64,000 nt of DNA, taken from assembly GCA_017979445.1 (NCBI GenBank), contig CM030717.1:15717788-15781787 (forward strand). Direction: 5' to 3'. How positions within the stretch are numbered: the first letter of the stretch is position 1; every line of letters begins with the position of its first letter. Positions 34,606 through 47,562 of the stretch are shown one piece after another. The position numbers and the translations under genes are program-made. Source of the stretch: Akebia trifoliata (lineage: Eukaryota; Streptophyta; Magnoliopsida; Ranunculales; Lardizabalaceae). The notes under the pieces are model-generated. The model had not been told where the DNA came from. It searched no databases and saw only the letters and a list, made by a program, of their open reading frames with translations.

Positions 34606-35206
34606 TAACGAGTTCTTGAAAACTTTGTAGTAGAAAATCCTGATACCCACTAATATTGAATTGATGGCGCCTAGAGGGTGTATCATAATAATTGAAAAGG
34701 AGATCATTACTTCCTGCACTAATCACAACTAATGCACCACTCACTATCTTATCACTCTCTTCTTTGCCCACCAACTTCTCAAGCCTCGCTATATACTCCT
34801 TAAAGTACTTCGGTTGCATCGAAACTGGAATCACCCCAGACAATGAAGAAGTTAGATCATCAAAACCTGATCCAGCCGATGCAAAGCTGACACCTGTCGG
34901 GAGTTCACTATCAGCTAAACTTGGGTCTAAGTAAGGAGGAACAAACTCCTTGATCCCAAGCATTGATGCCAATAAATCTGGAACCAGCAGACCATTCGTA
35001 AACCTCCCCGTGGCAATCTGATTCGGGAAATCTCGACCGTAGGGATAGTGATTGCTCTTGAGCACCGTTGGTATGAAGTTATTGTTTCCTGTATCCACCG
35101 TTGAATCACCAAAGATAAGAATGGCTGGAAATTTTGAGGAGGCATCACATATGTTGATGATGCTAATGTGCGCTACGAGGGTCAGGAAGAGGAGGGTGGA
35201 CGCCAT
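33045..35206 (-). CDS. GDSL esterase/lipase, three exons
   Basis: Exons 35206-34604, 34149-33888 and 33226-33045 join with GT-AG borders in phases 0 and 1 to a 348-residue protein, a normal length for the family. Residues 1-22 form a hydrophobic signal peptide, so it is likely secreted to the apoplast or cell wall. Block I FGDSTVDTGNNN carries the nucleophile Ser35; block III ISAGSND carries Asn167; block V WDAVHPG carries Asp326 and His329. GSGFDDLTS, CRIFGVPGIAPIGCVP and NKGCCGTG are typical of plant GDSL enzymes of the EXL/APG type, which hydrolyse ester bonds in lipids or cell-wall substrates; the substrate cannot be read from sequence. Many relatives have five exons, so introns have probably been lost. 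Intron 1 starts within a (CT)n run and holds a 163-bp MITE; intron 2 holds a repeat-like GGCC-rich insertion (33270-33640). It looks intact and is unrelated to the neighbouring repeats. Confidence 0.93.
34255..34417. mobile_element. 163-bp MITE in intron 1 of the GDSL gene
   Basis: The ends GGTTGGGATCAGTTGACTCA and TGAATCAATTGATCCCAACC are inverted repeats of about 23 bp with three mismatches. No convincing target duplication was seen; TATAAAA lies close on both sides. Confidence 0.55.
34568..34602. repeat. (GA)n microsatellite at the intron 1 donor of the GDSL gene
   Basis: On the coding strand the intron begins GTCTCTCTCTCT, so the run of about 17 CT units starts at the splice donor itself. 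Read without splicing, the frame continues as VSLSLSLS before a later stop. Confidence 0.9.
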
Positions 35207-35264
35207 GGTTGGATGGTTCTTGTGACTTGAAAGTTAGTTTGTCCAAAAAAGACTTTTCTTTCTT

Positions 35265-35272
35265 TATTTATA
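35265..35272 (-). promoter_or_regulatory. TATA box of the GDSL gene
   Basis: TATAAATA on the coding strand, 58 bp upstream of the ATG at 35206, next to CT-rich sequence. Spacing predicts a 5' leader of about 30 bases. Confidence 0.6.
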
Positions 35273-35279
35273 GAGAGAG

Positions 35280-38044
35280 ATTGAATAAATTTTCAAGTTT
35301 TGGTGAATATTTGAAATAATATCCACTATTTTATCAAATTGACAAAATGCCTCCCTTGACCTTGGTCTTCTCTATTGGATTACTGTAAAATGACCTAAAT
35401 GTCATAATTTCAACCTTTAGTCAAATCCCTTCATTTTTTTTCTAAAAATCAATCATCTTCAATATCTCGAGTAAAATATTTTACCTTAACCTTCAACCTT
35501 AAGATTTTATCTATTTGAATCTTCAAGTCTCAAGAAGAATTTAGGATTTTTTCAAAAAGTAGAAGACAATGCAATTTTAGGTAGAAAAATCAAAGTTTTT
35601 TTCTTTTTTTCTTAAAGGGTAATTGAGGTTGAAAAAAATAATGATTTAAAATGAAGTTCAATAAGCTAAAAATAATTTAACATAGAGATTAAAGAGTTTG
35701 AAGGTGATTCGTTTTGGAGAAGAAATAAAAAATTTTCTGTTTCTATTAGAGACTGAAGATGAGGGTATTTTAGTTCACTTTTTATTAGTTTATAAGAAAA
35801 GACCCAGATCAAGGGCATGTCATTAGTTTGAAAAATATAAGGATACTCAAATATTCACTTAAAGATGGAGTTGTATGTCTAAATTATAAAATTTTCTATT
35901 ACAAAAATGGTAATTTTTTTTAGTGAATTTATGAACTTACCAAGTGGGGACATAATAAAAGATTTACTTAACTTTCCATCTATAAAAAAGATTTACTAAA
36001 CTTAGATCTCGTACCATCTATAAAAGATTTACAAAACTTAGATCTCGTACTTCAGGAGTTGACTTACAATACAACTCTCAACAAATCTTACATGTTAGCT
36101 TCATATATGCTATTGGGGACCCATTGACACCAAACCTTTGCAATATGACTTTGATGATGATGATAATCTTAATTTTCCTAGGCATTTCAGTTTTTTCAAC
36201 AGGAGAACGTGCCGTCTTGGCAGTCACAAAATCAAACTATATCAGAATTGTCAGCGTAGCAATCATCTAGAGAAAATGAGAGGCATAGTAATCAATCATA
36301 AATAACAATATAATAAATGCAAATAGTAGAAAGAAAAGGTAGGCCAAAGTAGCACAAAAGACGGAAATATATAGTTTGGAGTCCGTAACAGTGTGTAGAT
36401 GGTACAAAATAAACAGTAAAATCACAGTTGTAATCGCACATCGTATTAGGTGAAGTGACCCGAATTAAATAGTAGAATGTAGGCATGTTTATGCAAAGAA
36501 CCACAAACAATTAGAAACATGTGTAATAACAACATAACAGGGATTGAATATGGATCAAAATAGTTGATTCAGCTTTTTTATCGCAACTCAATCATGGAAA
36601 ATAAATCCGTAAGTGTCCCATATTAACTCTATAATTGTTATCTTTTTTTTTTTATTATAAAAAAACTCTATAATTAAAGGGTTTTCTAATTTTTTGAATG
36701 GAAAGATCATGGGGAGGGAACTCAAAACAGGTATATAAAGATTATAACAATAGAATAAAGGCAAATAAAACTAGCTCTGCAATATTTCATACTAACACTT
36801 AATCGTTAGAGGATTGTTGTCCTAGGGACACTCACTTATTAAGTGGCCGTCAACAAAGGGGGCGATGATCAATGAAGAGACACAACGTCATATTGCGTTA
36901 AATACCTCGGTAAAAACGACAGTTCGTATTAGTCATTTTAAGGTGATGGACTACATCAATCATTGCAATAGAAATGACTGATTTCTTAACTCATGAACTG
37001 GAATAGTCGTTTCGTTGAGGGTAAGATTACCACGGTAAAATCAGTCCTTGTTATCTTTGTCTTGAAGAAACTAAACTACTCACCAAAAGAACATAGTTCG
37101 ATAATTGTTCGAAAGAAGAAGAACGGAGATTTAGAAATCTACGATTTTATTTTTGAGATTTTTCAAAATTCATCACTCAAAGATCAAATCAAGAAGAATT
37201 CTCTCATCAATTTAGGTTTGCTACTTATCATCTCGAAATTTACTAAATTTCATGTTCTAAAGCACGATTTTCCAGTCAAGATGGTTAGAGATGATTTCAA
37301 AAACTTTTTGATGCTTGAATCCACATTAACTTTAGATTTTCAAAACAACTAGTTAATCATTAATCTGTGTGCTCTAGAATTTCTTTGGATTTTGCTTCGT
37401 TAATCCGTTGCTCCGGTTGAGGCAAATGGTGTTTTCTAATTTATTTTGAAGGAGTTTCGATATTGGAGAGATATTTATTTAGAATTGATATATGAATTTT
37501 TTTCCTGAATTATGATTTCTTAACTTATCGTGCTTGAGTGGGATTTTTTCTAACAACTTTGTTAGATTTTTCAGTCAAAAAATCAATTTATCAATGGATT
37601 CATGTTAGAGTTTCAATTTATCTCAAATTTTGATCGAATCTCAAATTTTCCTCAATTATTTTAGGATTTTGGCTGATTAAATGGCAGTGACATTCACCCC
37701 AAATAACGATCAGTATGGTTCCTTTGGTTACATCATTATTTGAGATGAATGTCATTGTCATATGATATCTAGATTCCAACATTTTTTCATCGAGATTATC
37801 TTGAGGATCACATGCTGAAATAATTTTCCAAACTATGGGCACAAATCACAAATACAGAGTCTGCTTCAAGGATGAATGAGTGCCCCCATCACCTTAAGCT
37901 TACTTGATAATTAGTCCTTCTAGTAACTCTTCCAAATTTTGCAGAGACTATGAAGTAAATATGACAAAAGGAAAATAGTTTTAAGAATGTTGTTAAAAAA
38001 ATATCTTTCACCCTAAATATTAAATTTTATTATCAAACAATATT
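35280..38044. other. No gene recognised; AT-rich spacer
   Basis: Upstream of the GDSL gene. A short ORF at 36150-36275 (MTLMMMIILIFLGISVFSTG start) looks like a signal peptide, but it ends after 41 codons and resembles nothing I know. The 119-codon ORF at 36993-37352 starts inside a CACTA-like subterminal region and has no family features. Nothing else can be supported. Confidence 0.5.
36881..37010 (+). mobile_element. Degenerate CACTA-like end, related to 28125
   Basis: CACAACGTCATATTGCGTTA shares CGTCATATTGCG with the end at 28125 (CACTACGTC there). It is followed by AAAACGACAGT and AATAGTCGTTTCG motifs in both orientations. The T of CACTA is lost. No right end found. Confidence 0.35.
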
Positions 38045-38049
38045 GTTGT

Positions 38050-39788
38050 TGAAAGCGTCCTCGATCCGCGGGGTGCGCGGATCCGCTTTTGACCATTGAG
38101 GTTTGGGAGTCGCCACCTAGTTATTGTGGTCTAGGAACCAAACTGACTATAACATGGATAAAAAGAACTAATCTACCATAAAAAATCTGAATTCGGGGAT
38201 CATGTTATGGGGTTGGAAGGTGTTAGGCACCAACCCCGCCCGGTCAAAGCCGGTCTCTACTAACTTCCCAAATATATCACATTGCTAAAAAACCTAGATA
38301 AAAAAAAAATATAAAAATTTCATACCTTTCCGATAGCAAGGATTTAGCTCCCTTAGATCTGACAAAAAGAGCTCCTTGTACCGTACTCTTTTGCTTTGTT
38401 CTGTCTCCGGATTTGATTTCGGATTTCCGAGATCAAAATATCTCCTTGTTTTTGAATCTGAACTCTTCAAGTTTGTTGCGGATTTGGGGGTGTTTTTGGA
38501 GGGTTTTAGGTGTTTTCTAGACAAAAATTGAAGGAGGGATGTTATGTAAGGAGTTGGGGCTCCAAAACTAGGGTTTATGGGAAGCTAGATGAGCTTCTAG
38601 ACCTACTTCTCTTAGGGTTTATGATTTGATACGAAAATAGAGTGTGAGCACATCTATTTATAGATGTTTTTAGGGGTTGATTCGGATAGAGTTAGTATTT
38701 AATTAGAGTTCTTTTAATTAGAGTTGTGTTTTAGTTAGACTTGTTTTAGGTAGAATTGTGTTTTAATTAGAATTGTTTTAGGTAGAATTGTTTTTAAGTT
38801 AGAATTCTATTAGATTGAGTTATTATTTAATTAGAACTCTATTATGACTTTTGGTCCTATTTGATTGACTTTTAATGTTTTGACTTTAGTCTTAATTGAT
38901 TGACTTTTAATATCTTGACTTCAGTCTTGCTTAATTGACTTTAATTTTGACTTCAGTTTCACTTGATTGACTTTAATACCTTTCAGTCTTGCTTGATTGA
39001 CTTTAAATTTTTGGAGAACCCCCCTCTAAAATATCTTTAATTCTTTGGACCCCCAAATGGAGGGGTCTTTAAAGAAATATCTCACGAATCCTCAACAATT
39101 TTTCATGAGATCCCGATTGATCGATTTTTTCAGTTCAAAATTTTTAAATTAATTTCATTAATATTTTATTTTAATTATTTAATGTTTTATTTATTAATTT
39201 CGAAATTTTTACTTATGAAAATTGTGAAATTACCGTTTTACCCCCGGAGAGGACTTTTCCGTTTTAAGTCGATTTTTAATGTTCTAGGATGTTTTAGAAT
39301 CGATTTTTCGTAAGAAATTCAATGAAAATATTAGTTTGTGTCATTTATGAAATTTTTTGTGTGAAATGGTTGTGAACTTTATGAGGGGTATTTTCGTAAT
39401 TTTGTCGAATTCTGTTAAAATTGACGAAATGATTTATTTGATTTCGATTTGTTATTTTATGTGTTTGAGAGAGTTTTCCTAAGCGTAACGTATGCTCTAG
39501 GGTTGTTTTGATGTTAGGGGTATTTTGATAATTTGGTCACTTTTTAGTGATTTTTGTCGTGAAACTTCCTTTTGGTTTACAAGATGATGATTTCTATGTT
39601 TCTTGGGTTGTATTTTCCTAGCGTAGCGTGGTTTCTAAGGTTTTGTCAATTCGAGATACCTCATCCGGATTTCTGAAACATATCTGGTAACAAAATAAAG
39701 CAATGGAATACACATCCATCATTGGGAATCATTGCGATCGGGTTGACGAGTTGATTAATCAAGCGGACGCAAAAATGGGGTGTCTACA
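38050..39788. mobile_element. Solo LTR of an LTR retrotransposon
   Basis: It starts TGAAAGCGTCCTCG and ends GGGGTGTCTACA (TG...CA), flanked on both sides by GTTGT (38045-38049 and 39789-39793), a perfect 5-bp target duplication. The 1,739 bp between hold no gag or pol reading frame and no second LTR, so it is a recombination-derived solo LTR rather than a full element. GAGTCGCCACCTAGTTATTG and the AGGTGTTAGGCACC motif near the start are common in long plant LTRs. A repeated TTGATTGACTTT motif fills 38860-39005. Confidence 0.8.
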
Positions 39789-39793
39789 GTTGT

Positions 39794-42700
39794 ACTACCT
39801 TGTTGGTATGATTTATTGATTTGCTTTTCACATTAATTATTGTGGTTGATGCTAGTGTTGGAATTTATTGATGAGCATATTTCATAAGTATAAGTGGTCG
39901 GAAAAGAGGGTTAATTTGTTGTTTCAATGAACATGAAAAAATTGATGTCATACCCCTAAAAGACCTTGTTAAACATTCCTTTGGTTGACCAACCAGTGAA
40001 GAACTTTTAAATTATATCTTGGTGGATTTATCAAAAAAAAAAAAAAAAAAAAAAAATAGTGTGGTGAGTGATATATAGATATTAGATTTAGATACCTAAA
40101 GATTTATGATCCTTAATTTCTACAAATTAAACTCAGAAATTAAAATAATAATAGAGCATATGAAGTAATGTAATAAGATGTATAGCATACATTAAGTCAT
40201 CATTAATTAGTATATTTCGTCACTAATTACTATATCATTGTTATAAAATTCTACCACTCAAAAGTTGATTAGGATGAATTAAGTAAATACATATTAAATT
40301 AACATAATCTTCTAAAATAGTTTTTAATTTTATGTTGTTTTACTTAGATTTTCTTGTGTATGCTATTAGTATTAGTTTGACACTTTTTTTTTCTTTGGTT
40401 CCATCTCTTGATTAGTTCCAAGATATTGAGATAAGTACAGAAAAAACAAAGGTGAAATTTCAGGTTTCTAGAACTTATTTTTTCAAGGTGAAATTTCTGA
40501 TTGTATTTTGAAATGGATATAAAGTTCACTATTGGATTAATTCATTTTTCTTATTACTCTAATTTGTTGTTGCTTTTAAATTTATTGGTGATCAAGTTAC
40601 ACGACATTTTATTTGTACTGTTAGAGTTTTGTGGAGCCCCTGAAATACTAACACAAAGCCCCATGTCAGATCTTGAGTCACTAGGTGGCGCTTCAAAATT
40701 TCGACATGATTTCCTCTGTTTATATTAGCATTCCAATGCACTCTACTTATTTCACTTGATAAATAATATATATAATATCCTGTATATATATATATATATG
40801 TATACAAAAATAGAATAACAATGGAAGTCTATGTACCTCTAGTAACATAAGATAAATCAGAGTGTAAAAGAAGTAAATAATATACAAGATTCTATAAAAA
40901 CTCATCTCTCTAACAAAATCTTAGCGCTAAATCAAAATCTATAATACAACATGAACGAAACTGACGCTGCTAGTGGGTATAGCTCCAATGCTCACTAGGT
41001 AAAGGACTATGACCACCTATTTAATTTACTAGATAATCCTCGTTAACATGCTCTACACTAACCTCGTTAAGTGTAGAACCTGAAACTAAAAAAATGAGAA
41101 GAAAATAGGGTGTAACGATGGTTATCTAATAGGTAAACAAACAATTCCTACCAATAACCGCTCCTAATATGAATGAGTACGCATTCTAAATTATTTTAAT
41201 ACCTGCAAAGTTTTATAGAATAAATTATGATTAACTAGTACATATAATAAGTGATGAGCAACTAAACAGTTAAAAATTCATATTACATCAATCAAAGTAC
41301 TTACTATAATATTTTTTTTATACAATTTTAATTGATAAAATTGAAACAGTAAACATACTTTTCATTTTATAATTCAAAATAAAATAATGGTGGAGTAGTG
41401 AAATTAGAGAGTTGGGATTCTACGACTGGATCGCTCTTAGTCGGGACATGATGTTCCAATATTTTATTAAATTTTAATTCATGATTTTGTGGCAGGTTGC
41501 TGCAACTTACCAAATTCAGGCTTTCAGTAGTTACTGACTCGATGGAATTGTTTGAAAGATGTAGTGCAAACAATGTGGATTCCTTCAGTCGAGTTGGAGG
41601 AACTCATCACTCGTCGAGCAAAGACTTCCATAGAGTGACACATAAGCATTCTCACTATTCCTAAGGCACGAGCTTAGGATGAGCTTTTTTTTTTTTTCAA
41701 ATTTCTTGTTGGAAATAAGTAAGCATGCAATTCGGTTACTTTTAAAAACAACTTATAACTTGAATGCCAACCTTGTTAGTATATAACAATCATGTTCATA
41801 GTTGATTCATTAGGGTTATCACCATTTCCTCGGATTTCACTGAAAAGAATAAATAGAGGGTCAAGAAGACCAATCTACTATAGAAAATAATTTTTTTGCT
41901 TCTTGTTTTCTATTGCAGCGGTTCTCATCATACAGTAAAATGTTTTTTGTGGTGATCCTCAGTGACTAGAGCGGGAACGTACGAGTGGGTGTTATGTTTG
42001 AAAATATCTTAGGGTGTGATGTGCTTCGAACATTATATTAGTATGTTATTTTTTTCTTTGATAAATATAAAATTTTATTAGAATGAAGGAGAAAAAATGA
42101 GGCTGTGATAACCTCCAAACAACGATAAAAAAATAAAAACTACATAACAAAGAAAATTAGTATGTTATGTCTACTTAATAAGGTATTATATTATGAAGTA
42201 TCGTGTTAAGATGAACAACAAAGTATGAGATTGTTCTTTCAATGTAGTCACGATAGTTATGATACATTGTATTAGGGTGTATTGTGAAACATTGAATCAT
42301 ATATTTTTCTAGTTAGGCTAGTTATATACATATATGTAACCATTCTCAATGCACATAACTAGCCTAACTCTCAATGCACTCTAAGATAATTTTTTTTTTG
42401 CTTGGTGGGGTTGGTGGTTAACGATTAACATTAGTATAAGAAGGGGTTTAAGGGATTTGAACCTAAGACTTTAGGAACAACTTTCACAACAATACAATGT
42501 ATGATAATTCATTGAGATAACAATCACATGCTTCGTTATTCACCTTAACATGATACTCCATAATCTATTACTATTATCTTCTTATCAGGATGGTTTTGAA
42601 CCTATTCAAATATTAATTTGATCATTGTCTGAATTTATTCTTTTTCATTCGATGGCAAAGTTCTTACTTGAGTTGAGACACAGACATATCTACGAGTGTT

Positions 42701-45042
42701 AATGGGTCAGGTTCCAAATGGGCTGAGCTAATGTTCAAACCCTGTCTAGAACATTGTATCCAAAACTAAACCCGACCAGGTATGAACCCAGAACATCACA
42801 GTCTCAAAAATTTTAAGCCTAAGCTTGGCCTAATGGTTGGTTTAATGGACAAATCCAGTATATTTAAGTCAGAATTAAGCTCTTTTTTCTTTTGGTAAAA
42901 ATAAATCCAAACCAAGTACGTCTAGTTAACAGGTCTTACAAATTTAGCCTGATTGTAGTAACCGAATCTATAATGTAGCTCACGTCTGTGCCCAAATATT
43001 TTGGATTGTCGTTGGATCAGGTTCGTATCAATGCTAATTTACTACCCAAACCCAATCAAATCTATCATTTTATGTTCTGGAACCGATCCAATATAGTATT
43101 TGATGTTCCAGATTTGATTTGAAAATTAAATAATTTCAGATGGATCAAAATCTAACTTGATTCGATTTTTTGATAAAAATATAATAAATATATAATCTAT
43201 ATAAGAAAGTCATACATTTACATATGAACTCATTGAGTCCCTATTGGATCGAGGAAATGATCGATCCAAAAATGATCAAAGTTATCAAAATTGATCCTTA
43301 TCAGATCTATTCTTTATTGGAACACAAATCCTCAATCTAGACCTAGGGTTTTCGGATTGGAACAAATGAGATATCCATTTCAGGAGAATCGGAAGTTATG
43401 GATAACTGCCCTTATTTTTTAAACTTTATAAGAAAAAAATATGGACACGCAATTGCATGTAACCTCAAATTCATAGATTAGAATGTATATAAGTATTTTC
43501 TTTTTTACTATAAGGTGCTTCTTTGTTTTTCTTCCAACTATAAAATCTCTGTAACTTTCAATCTTATAGTTGATTTGCAATATATATATATAAAATATAA
43601 TATAATTTTTGTAGAGATTTTATAATGATGGAATCGTGTTGAATATACCTCAAGATTGTACCTCATATCGCACATCCTGACGTGAAAGTGTGCAGAAACC
43701 ATAAATACTTTTTTACTCGTATTTCGATGAAAATAATCTATGGTTCTTACACACTTTCACGCCATGATGTGCAATATTAGGTACAATCTTGAGGTCTCTT
43801 TATCATTATTCATAATGTTATCCATATTAAATATTAATTATTATTTTATTTAAAATTAAAAATTTACTACATTACCCTTTAAATTTTGTTTTTATGATGA
43901 AAAATGATTATATAGAGGTAATATGACAATTTTATCTCCTTATTTATCTTTGTATTGAACTACTAACACTTTTATCTTAAAACAATATTAGTACTCTTAA
44001 CAAAATTCTCAATTTGGAGAAAAAAAGAAAAAAAAAAGCTAATAATGTTACTCAAGCAACATGTGCATGTTCATGTGGGTTCTTCACTTTCTCTTTGGTA
44101 TTAGTTAAGAAAGCACTAGTCTCATCTCTGAAGTCTTTATCCATGGTTGAAATGCTAGGGATTTCCAAGAAAAATGTATCTATAAAAATCTATATTATTT
44201 AATCTCTATAAAACAATAATTGATTTCTAAGAAAACTTGGATTTTTTTCCCTTTTATCCCAATTAGATGGAAACTCTTTATTGATGGTTGACTAGAGTAG
44301 AAGGTATTTTCCCCTCCTCCAAAATTTAAACTTGGTTTGGAACTTGGACCATACTTGATAACTTCTACTAACTGAATCAATCTAAAAAAAATGAATTTAA
44401 AAAAAATCAATTAACTCATTCAGTTCAACCAGTTTGACCGATGACCCGGCCGGGTTTTTGAAAGGATCCGTCCAATTTTTGAGTGATTTTTAGCATACCC
44501 TTCTTTGATTTGATGAATATTTGAGATGTCCCTTATAAGTTTTTACCGCTATTTTATATTATATTATATTATATTATTCAATATATATATAAATATAATT
44601 TTTTAAGTATTTTCATCTTATGTAGTTATGACTTATTTCCATGAAAACTTTTTTCTTTTTTTTTTGGTGCTCAACTAATAATGAATATGGTTCCACTCTT
44701 AAAACATAGGTATCACATCCATCCATGTAATCAAAATAAGTATATTACCGCTATTTTATATTATATTATTTAGTATTTAAAAAAAAAAAAAAAAGAGTAT
44801 TTTCACCTTATATAGTTATGACTACGGGTGCAACTTGATTTGGTTTGTGGTCAAATTGGAACTAAACCAACATAGGTCAATTTTACTAAATAATAATTAG
44901 AATTGAACCGAAATGCCAATAGAACCAAACCAATCCAAATCGAAATAAGGTCAGTTTGGTTTGGATTGATACTATGGGTTGCCAATATTCTATAAACATT
45001 CTTGGAAATAAAATATTTTAATTGAAATATATATATATATAT
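39794..45042. other. No gene recognised; degraded repeats
   Basis: Contains a poly-A run (40031-40056), a retrotransposon-like segment at 40620-41200 (GCTCACTAGGTAAAGGACTA, an arrangement I associate with old LTR sequences, from memory only), a fragment at 42050-42140, dispersed CCAAACCCAATC-type repeats at 42700-43080, a foldback at 43647 and a GGTTTGGATTG-type repeat at 44820-44990 that is related to 11490-11640. All ORFs are short and unconvincing. Confidence 0.5.
43647..43795. mobile_element. 149-bp foldback element
   Basis: ACCTCAAGATTGTACCT at the left and AGGTACAATCTTGAGGT at the right are perfect inverted repeats. The pairing continues imperfectly through CGTGAAAGTGTG/CACACTTTCACG for about 57 bp per arm around a loop near 43715. 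No target duplication recognised. Confidence 0.65.
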
Positions 45043-45378
45043 GGATTAGGATCCGTGTACAGACATATCTACTCATATATCTACAACGTGTTTTGTCTTA
45101 TGTCGGCCAAAAAATTTTGATTGAGCTGATTTTTGGTAACAATGATCTCTATGATGAGGAGATCATCCCCACAAAAAATCAGCTAATTCTAAAACTTCTA
45201 ACCCCATATTTATGAGTTGAAGAATTATGGACCGTCCATTTTTTGTAAATCACTTTCGACGAGGTTTAAAATTTCGGATTGAGCTGATTTTTGGTAAGGA
45301 TGATCTCCTCATCATAGAGATCCTCCTCACCAAAAATCAATTCAATCTAAAACTTTTAGCCACTAGAACAAAACACGT

Positions 45379-45380
<2 letters not shown>
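45043..45380. mobile_element. Dual-hairpin TA-tract element, type F
   Basis: Left tip GGATTAGGATCCGTGTACAG and right tip AGAACAAAACACGTTG, with ACAACGTGTTTTGTCTTA at 45083 on the left as the inverted partner. Two hairpins of the common core lie between, and (TA)n on both sides. Confidence 0.65.
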
Positions 45381-45409
<29 letters not shown>

Positions 45410-45411
<2 letters not shown>

Positions 45412-45750
45412 GGGCGGTTCATGGGACATATGTAAAACCATATGTAAAAACAATGGTTTTTCAAAATATGGGTTAGAGGTTTTGGATTGAGCTGATTGTT
45501 TTGTGAGGATGACCTCACCAAAAATCAGCCTATTCCAAAACTTCTAACCCCATCAAAAATGGTTTACAAAAAATGGACGGTCCACGATTTTTCAACTTGT
45601 AAACTGGGGCTAGAAGTTTTGGAATGGGCCGATTTTTTGTGAGGATGATCTCCTCACCATAGAGATCCTCCTCACCAAAAATCAGCCTATTCCAAAACCT
45701 CTAACCCATGTTTTGAAAAATGTTTGCCTAAATGTTTGTTGCTGAACGGG
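45410..45750. mobile_element. Chimeric dual-hairpin element: type E left, type B right
   Basis: It begins GGGGCGGTTCATGGGACATA as type E and ends TTTGTTGCTGAACGGG as type B. The switch lies in the first hairpin near 45500, where its loop side is also deleted (GGATGACCTCACC). Confidence 0.75.
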
Positions 45751-45790
45751 ATATATATATAAAGTATATATAAAAATCCTATATATATAT

Positions 45791-46174
45791 CCCGTGGATT
45801 CTGGGATCAAGGGACATATGTAAAAACAATGTAACATTAATAAATTTTCATAATATGGGTTAGAAGTTTCGGATTGAGCTAATTTTTTGTGCAGATGATC
45901 TCTATGATGGGAAGATTATTCGAAAAAAAAAATCAGTCCAACCTGAAACTTCTAACCCCATTAAAAGTGATTTAGAATGTGGGCCGTCGACTTTTTGCTA
46001 ATAATTTGTAAATCACTTTTGATGGATTTAGAAGTTTCAGATTGAGCTGATATTTTGTGAGGATGATCTTCTCATCATAGTGACCATCATCGCAAAAAAT
46101 CCGCTCAATCCAAAACCTCTAACCCATATTTTGAAAAAACCATTATTTTTATATATGTCCCATGAATCGCCCCT
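45791..46174. mobile_element. Dual-hairpin TA-tract element, type E
   Basis: Inverted duplicate of 11708-12091, ending CATGAATCGCCCCTC at the right. Both hairpins are present, with mismatches in the loops. Confidence 0.7.
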
Positions 46175-47094
46175 CTATATATATATATATATGTAGTTTG
46201 ACTATAAGTCATTAATCCATGTCCTTATATATATATATATATATATATATGTAGTTTGACTATAAGTCATTAATCCATGTCCTTAACTCCTAAAATAATT
46301 TATAGTAAATTAATATATACTTATTTATTGTGGGTTTGGTTTTTAGTTCTGTACAAGTCTTGAACCTAACCGTTACTTATTCCAAACCGAATCTAACCAA
46401 TTCAAAGCTATCTGTTTGATTCAGTCCTGGCTTGAACCGGATCAAATTGCACTCCTAGTTATGACTTATGATACCGTGACACATTTTTTTTCTTCTCTTC
46501 TTTGGGTGGCCACCCAAAAATTAATGTGGATCCATTCCTTGGTATGGGTCAGCACACCATCACTGCTAGAATTTCCCACACCATAACCATTCCACTTATT
46601 TACCTTACCCCCTTTTGAAAAGTTTAATGATTTTGTAATTTAACCGAAAGGACGACTTAAAATCTCAACTGACGTTTACTCTGAAGAATTGAAGATTTTT
46701 CCCTGGGGATACATAGTTGTGCATCCCTACAGTTTTTGCTCCTACCATGTCAGTAAGTTTTTGAGCTACAATGTCAGGTTGAATTACAAAATAAGCACTC
46801 TTTTGAAAATCAAGAAGATGCTAAATGTACCATCATCAGAATTTTGTTTTCTTTTTTCATGGACAAGCTTTCAAAGCATGATTTTAAATCTTTTTTTTTT
46901 TAGTTTATATATAAAAATATAAATACCTATTGACTCAACCAAGTTTTGTGGACTCATCTCATATTTTCAAAATATCACCCATGTCGCTTTGTTTATCAAA
47001 TGAGATGTTGTCCCGTATGAGACATGTGATGAATCCATAGCCTTAGTTAAATAAGAGGCGAATCATCTTGGTCTCCGATGAGATTTAAAATAAT

Positions 47095-47250
47095 TAATGC
47101 TGGAGTGACCATAGTGGGGGACATCTTGACGTGGTCATGTGTGTATGCCCGTAAATGAGTTTTCTCTGAGATACAAGTAAAACGCATCTACAAACATGCA
47201 TACACCACCATGTCAAGGTGTCCCCGCTGCTGAGTTCACTCTAGCATGAC
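47095..47250. mobile_element. Small foldback element inside block U
   Basis: Paralog of 10665-10815. GGAGTGACCATAGTGGGGGA at the left pairs imperfectly with TCCCCGCTGCTGAGTTCACT at the right. Confidence 0.5.
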
Positions 47251-47562
47251 TCATTTAAAATATTTTTAAAGAGAACATTCCTTCTTTGTGTGTTGTCCAA
47301 AGTACAATTTATGTTTAATAAAGTATATATACAGACTATCCTGCCTTAGAGAGAAAGTAAAGTAAAGCACATGATTTATACTCTTTGTAGAATTCTTCTT
47401 TATAGAAATCATAAGATGTTCCTATGAGCATCAAATTTTTTTTTTCTTTTTTTTATGTTACTTATTATGTAATAGATGATATGCTTTTAATTTGATCCAT
47501 TAGAAAGGCTTTCCATCCATGGCAACCCCTGAAGATGATTCAAGGCTTCAACACTTACTATT

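Noticed and set aside
36993..37352. 119-codon plus-strand ORF
   Set aside because: It starts within a CACTA-like subterminal repeat region, lacks any known domain, and its composition follows the AT-rich background.
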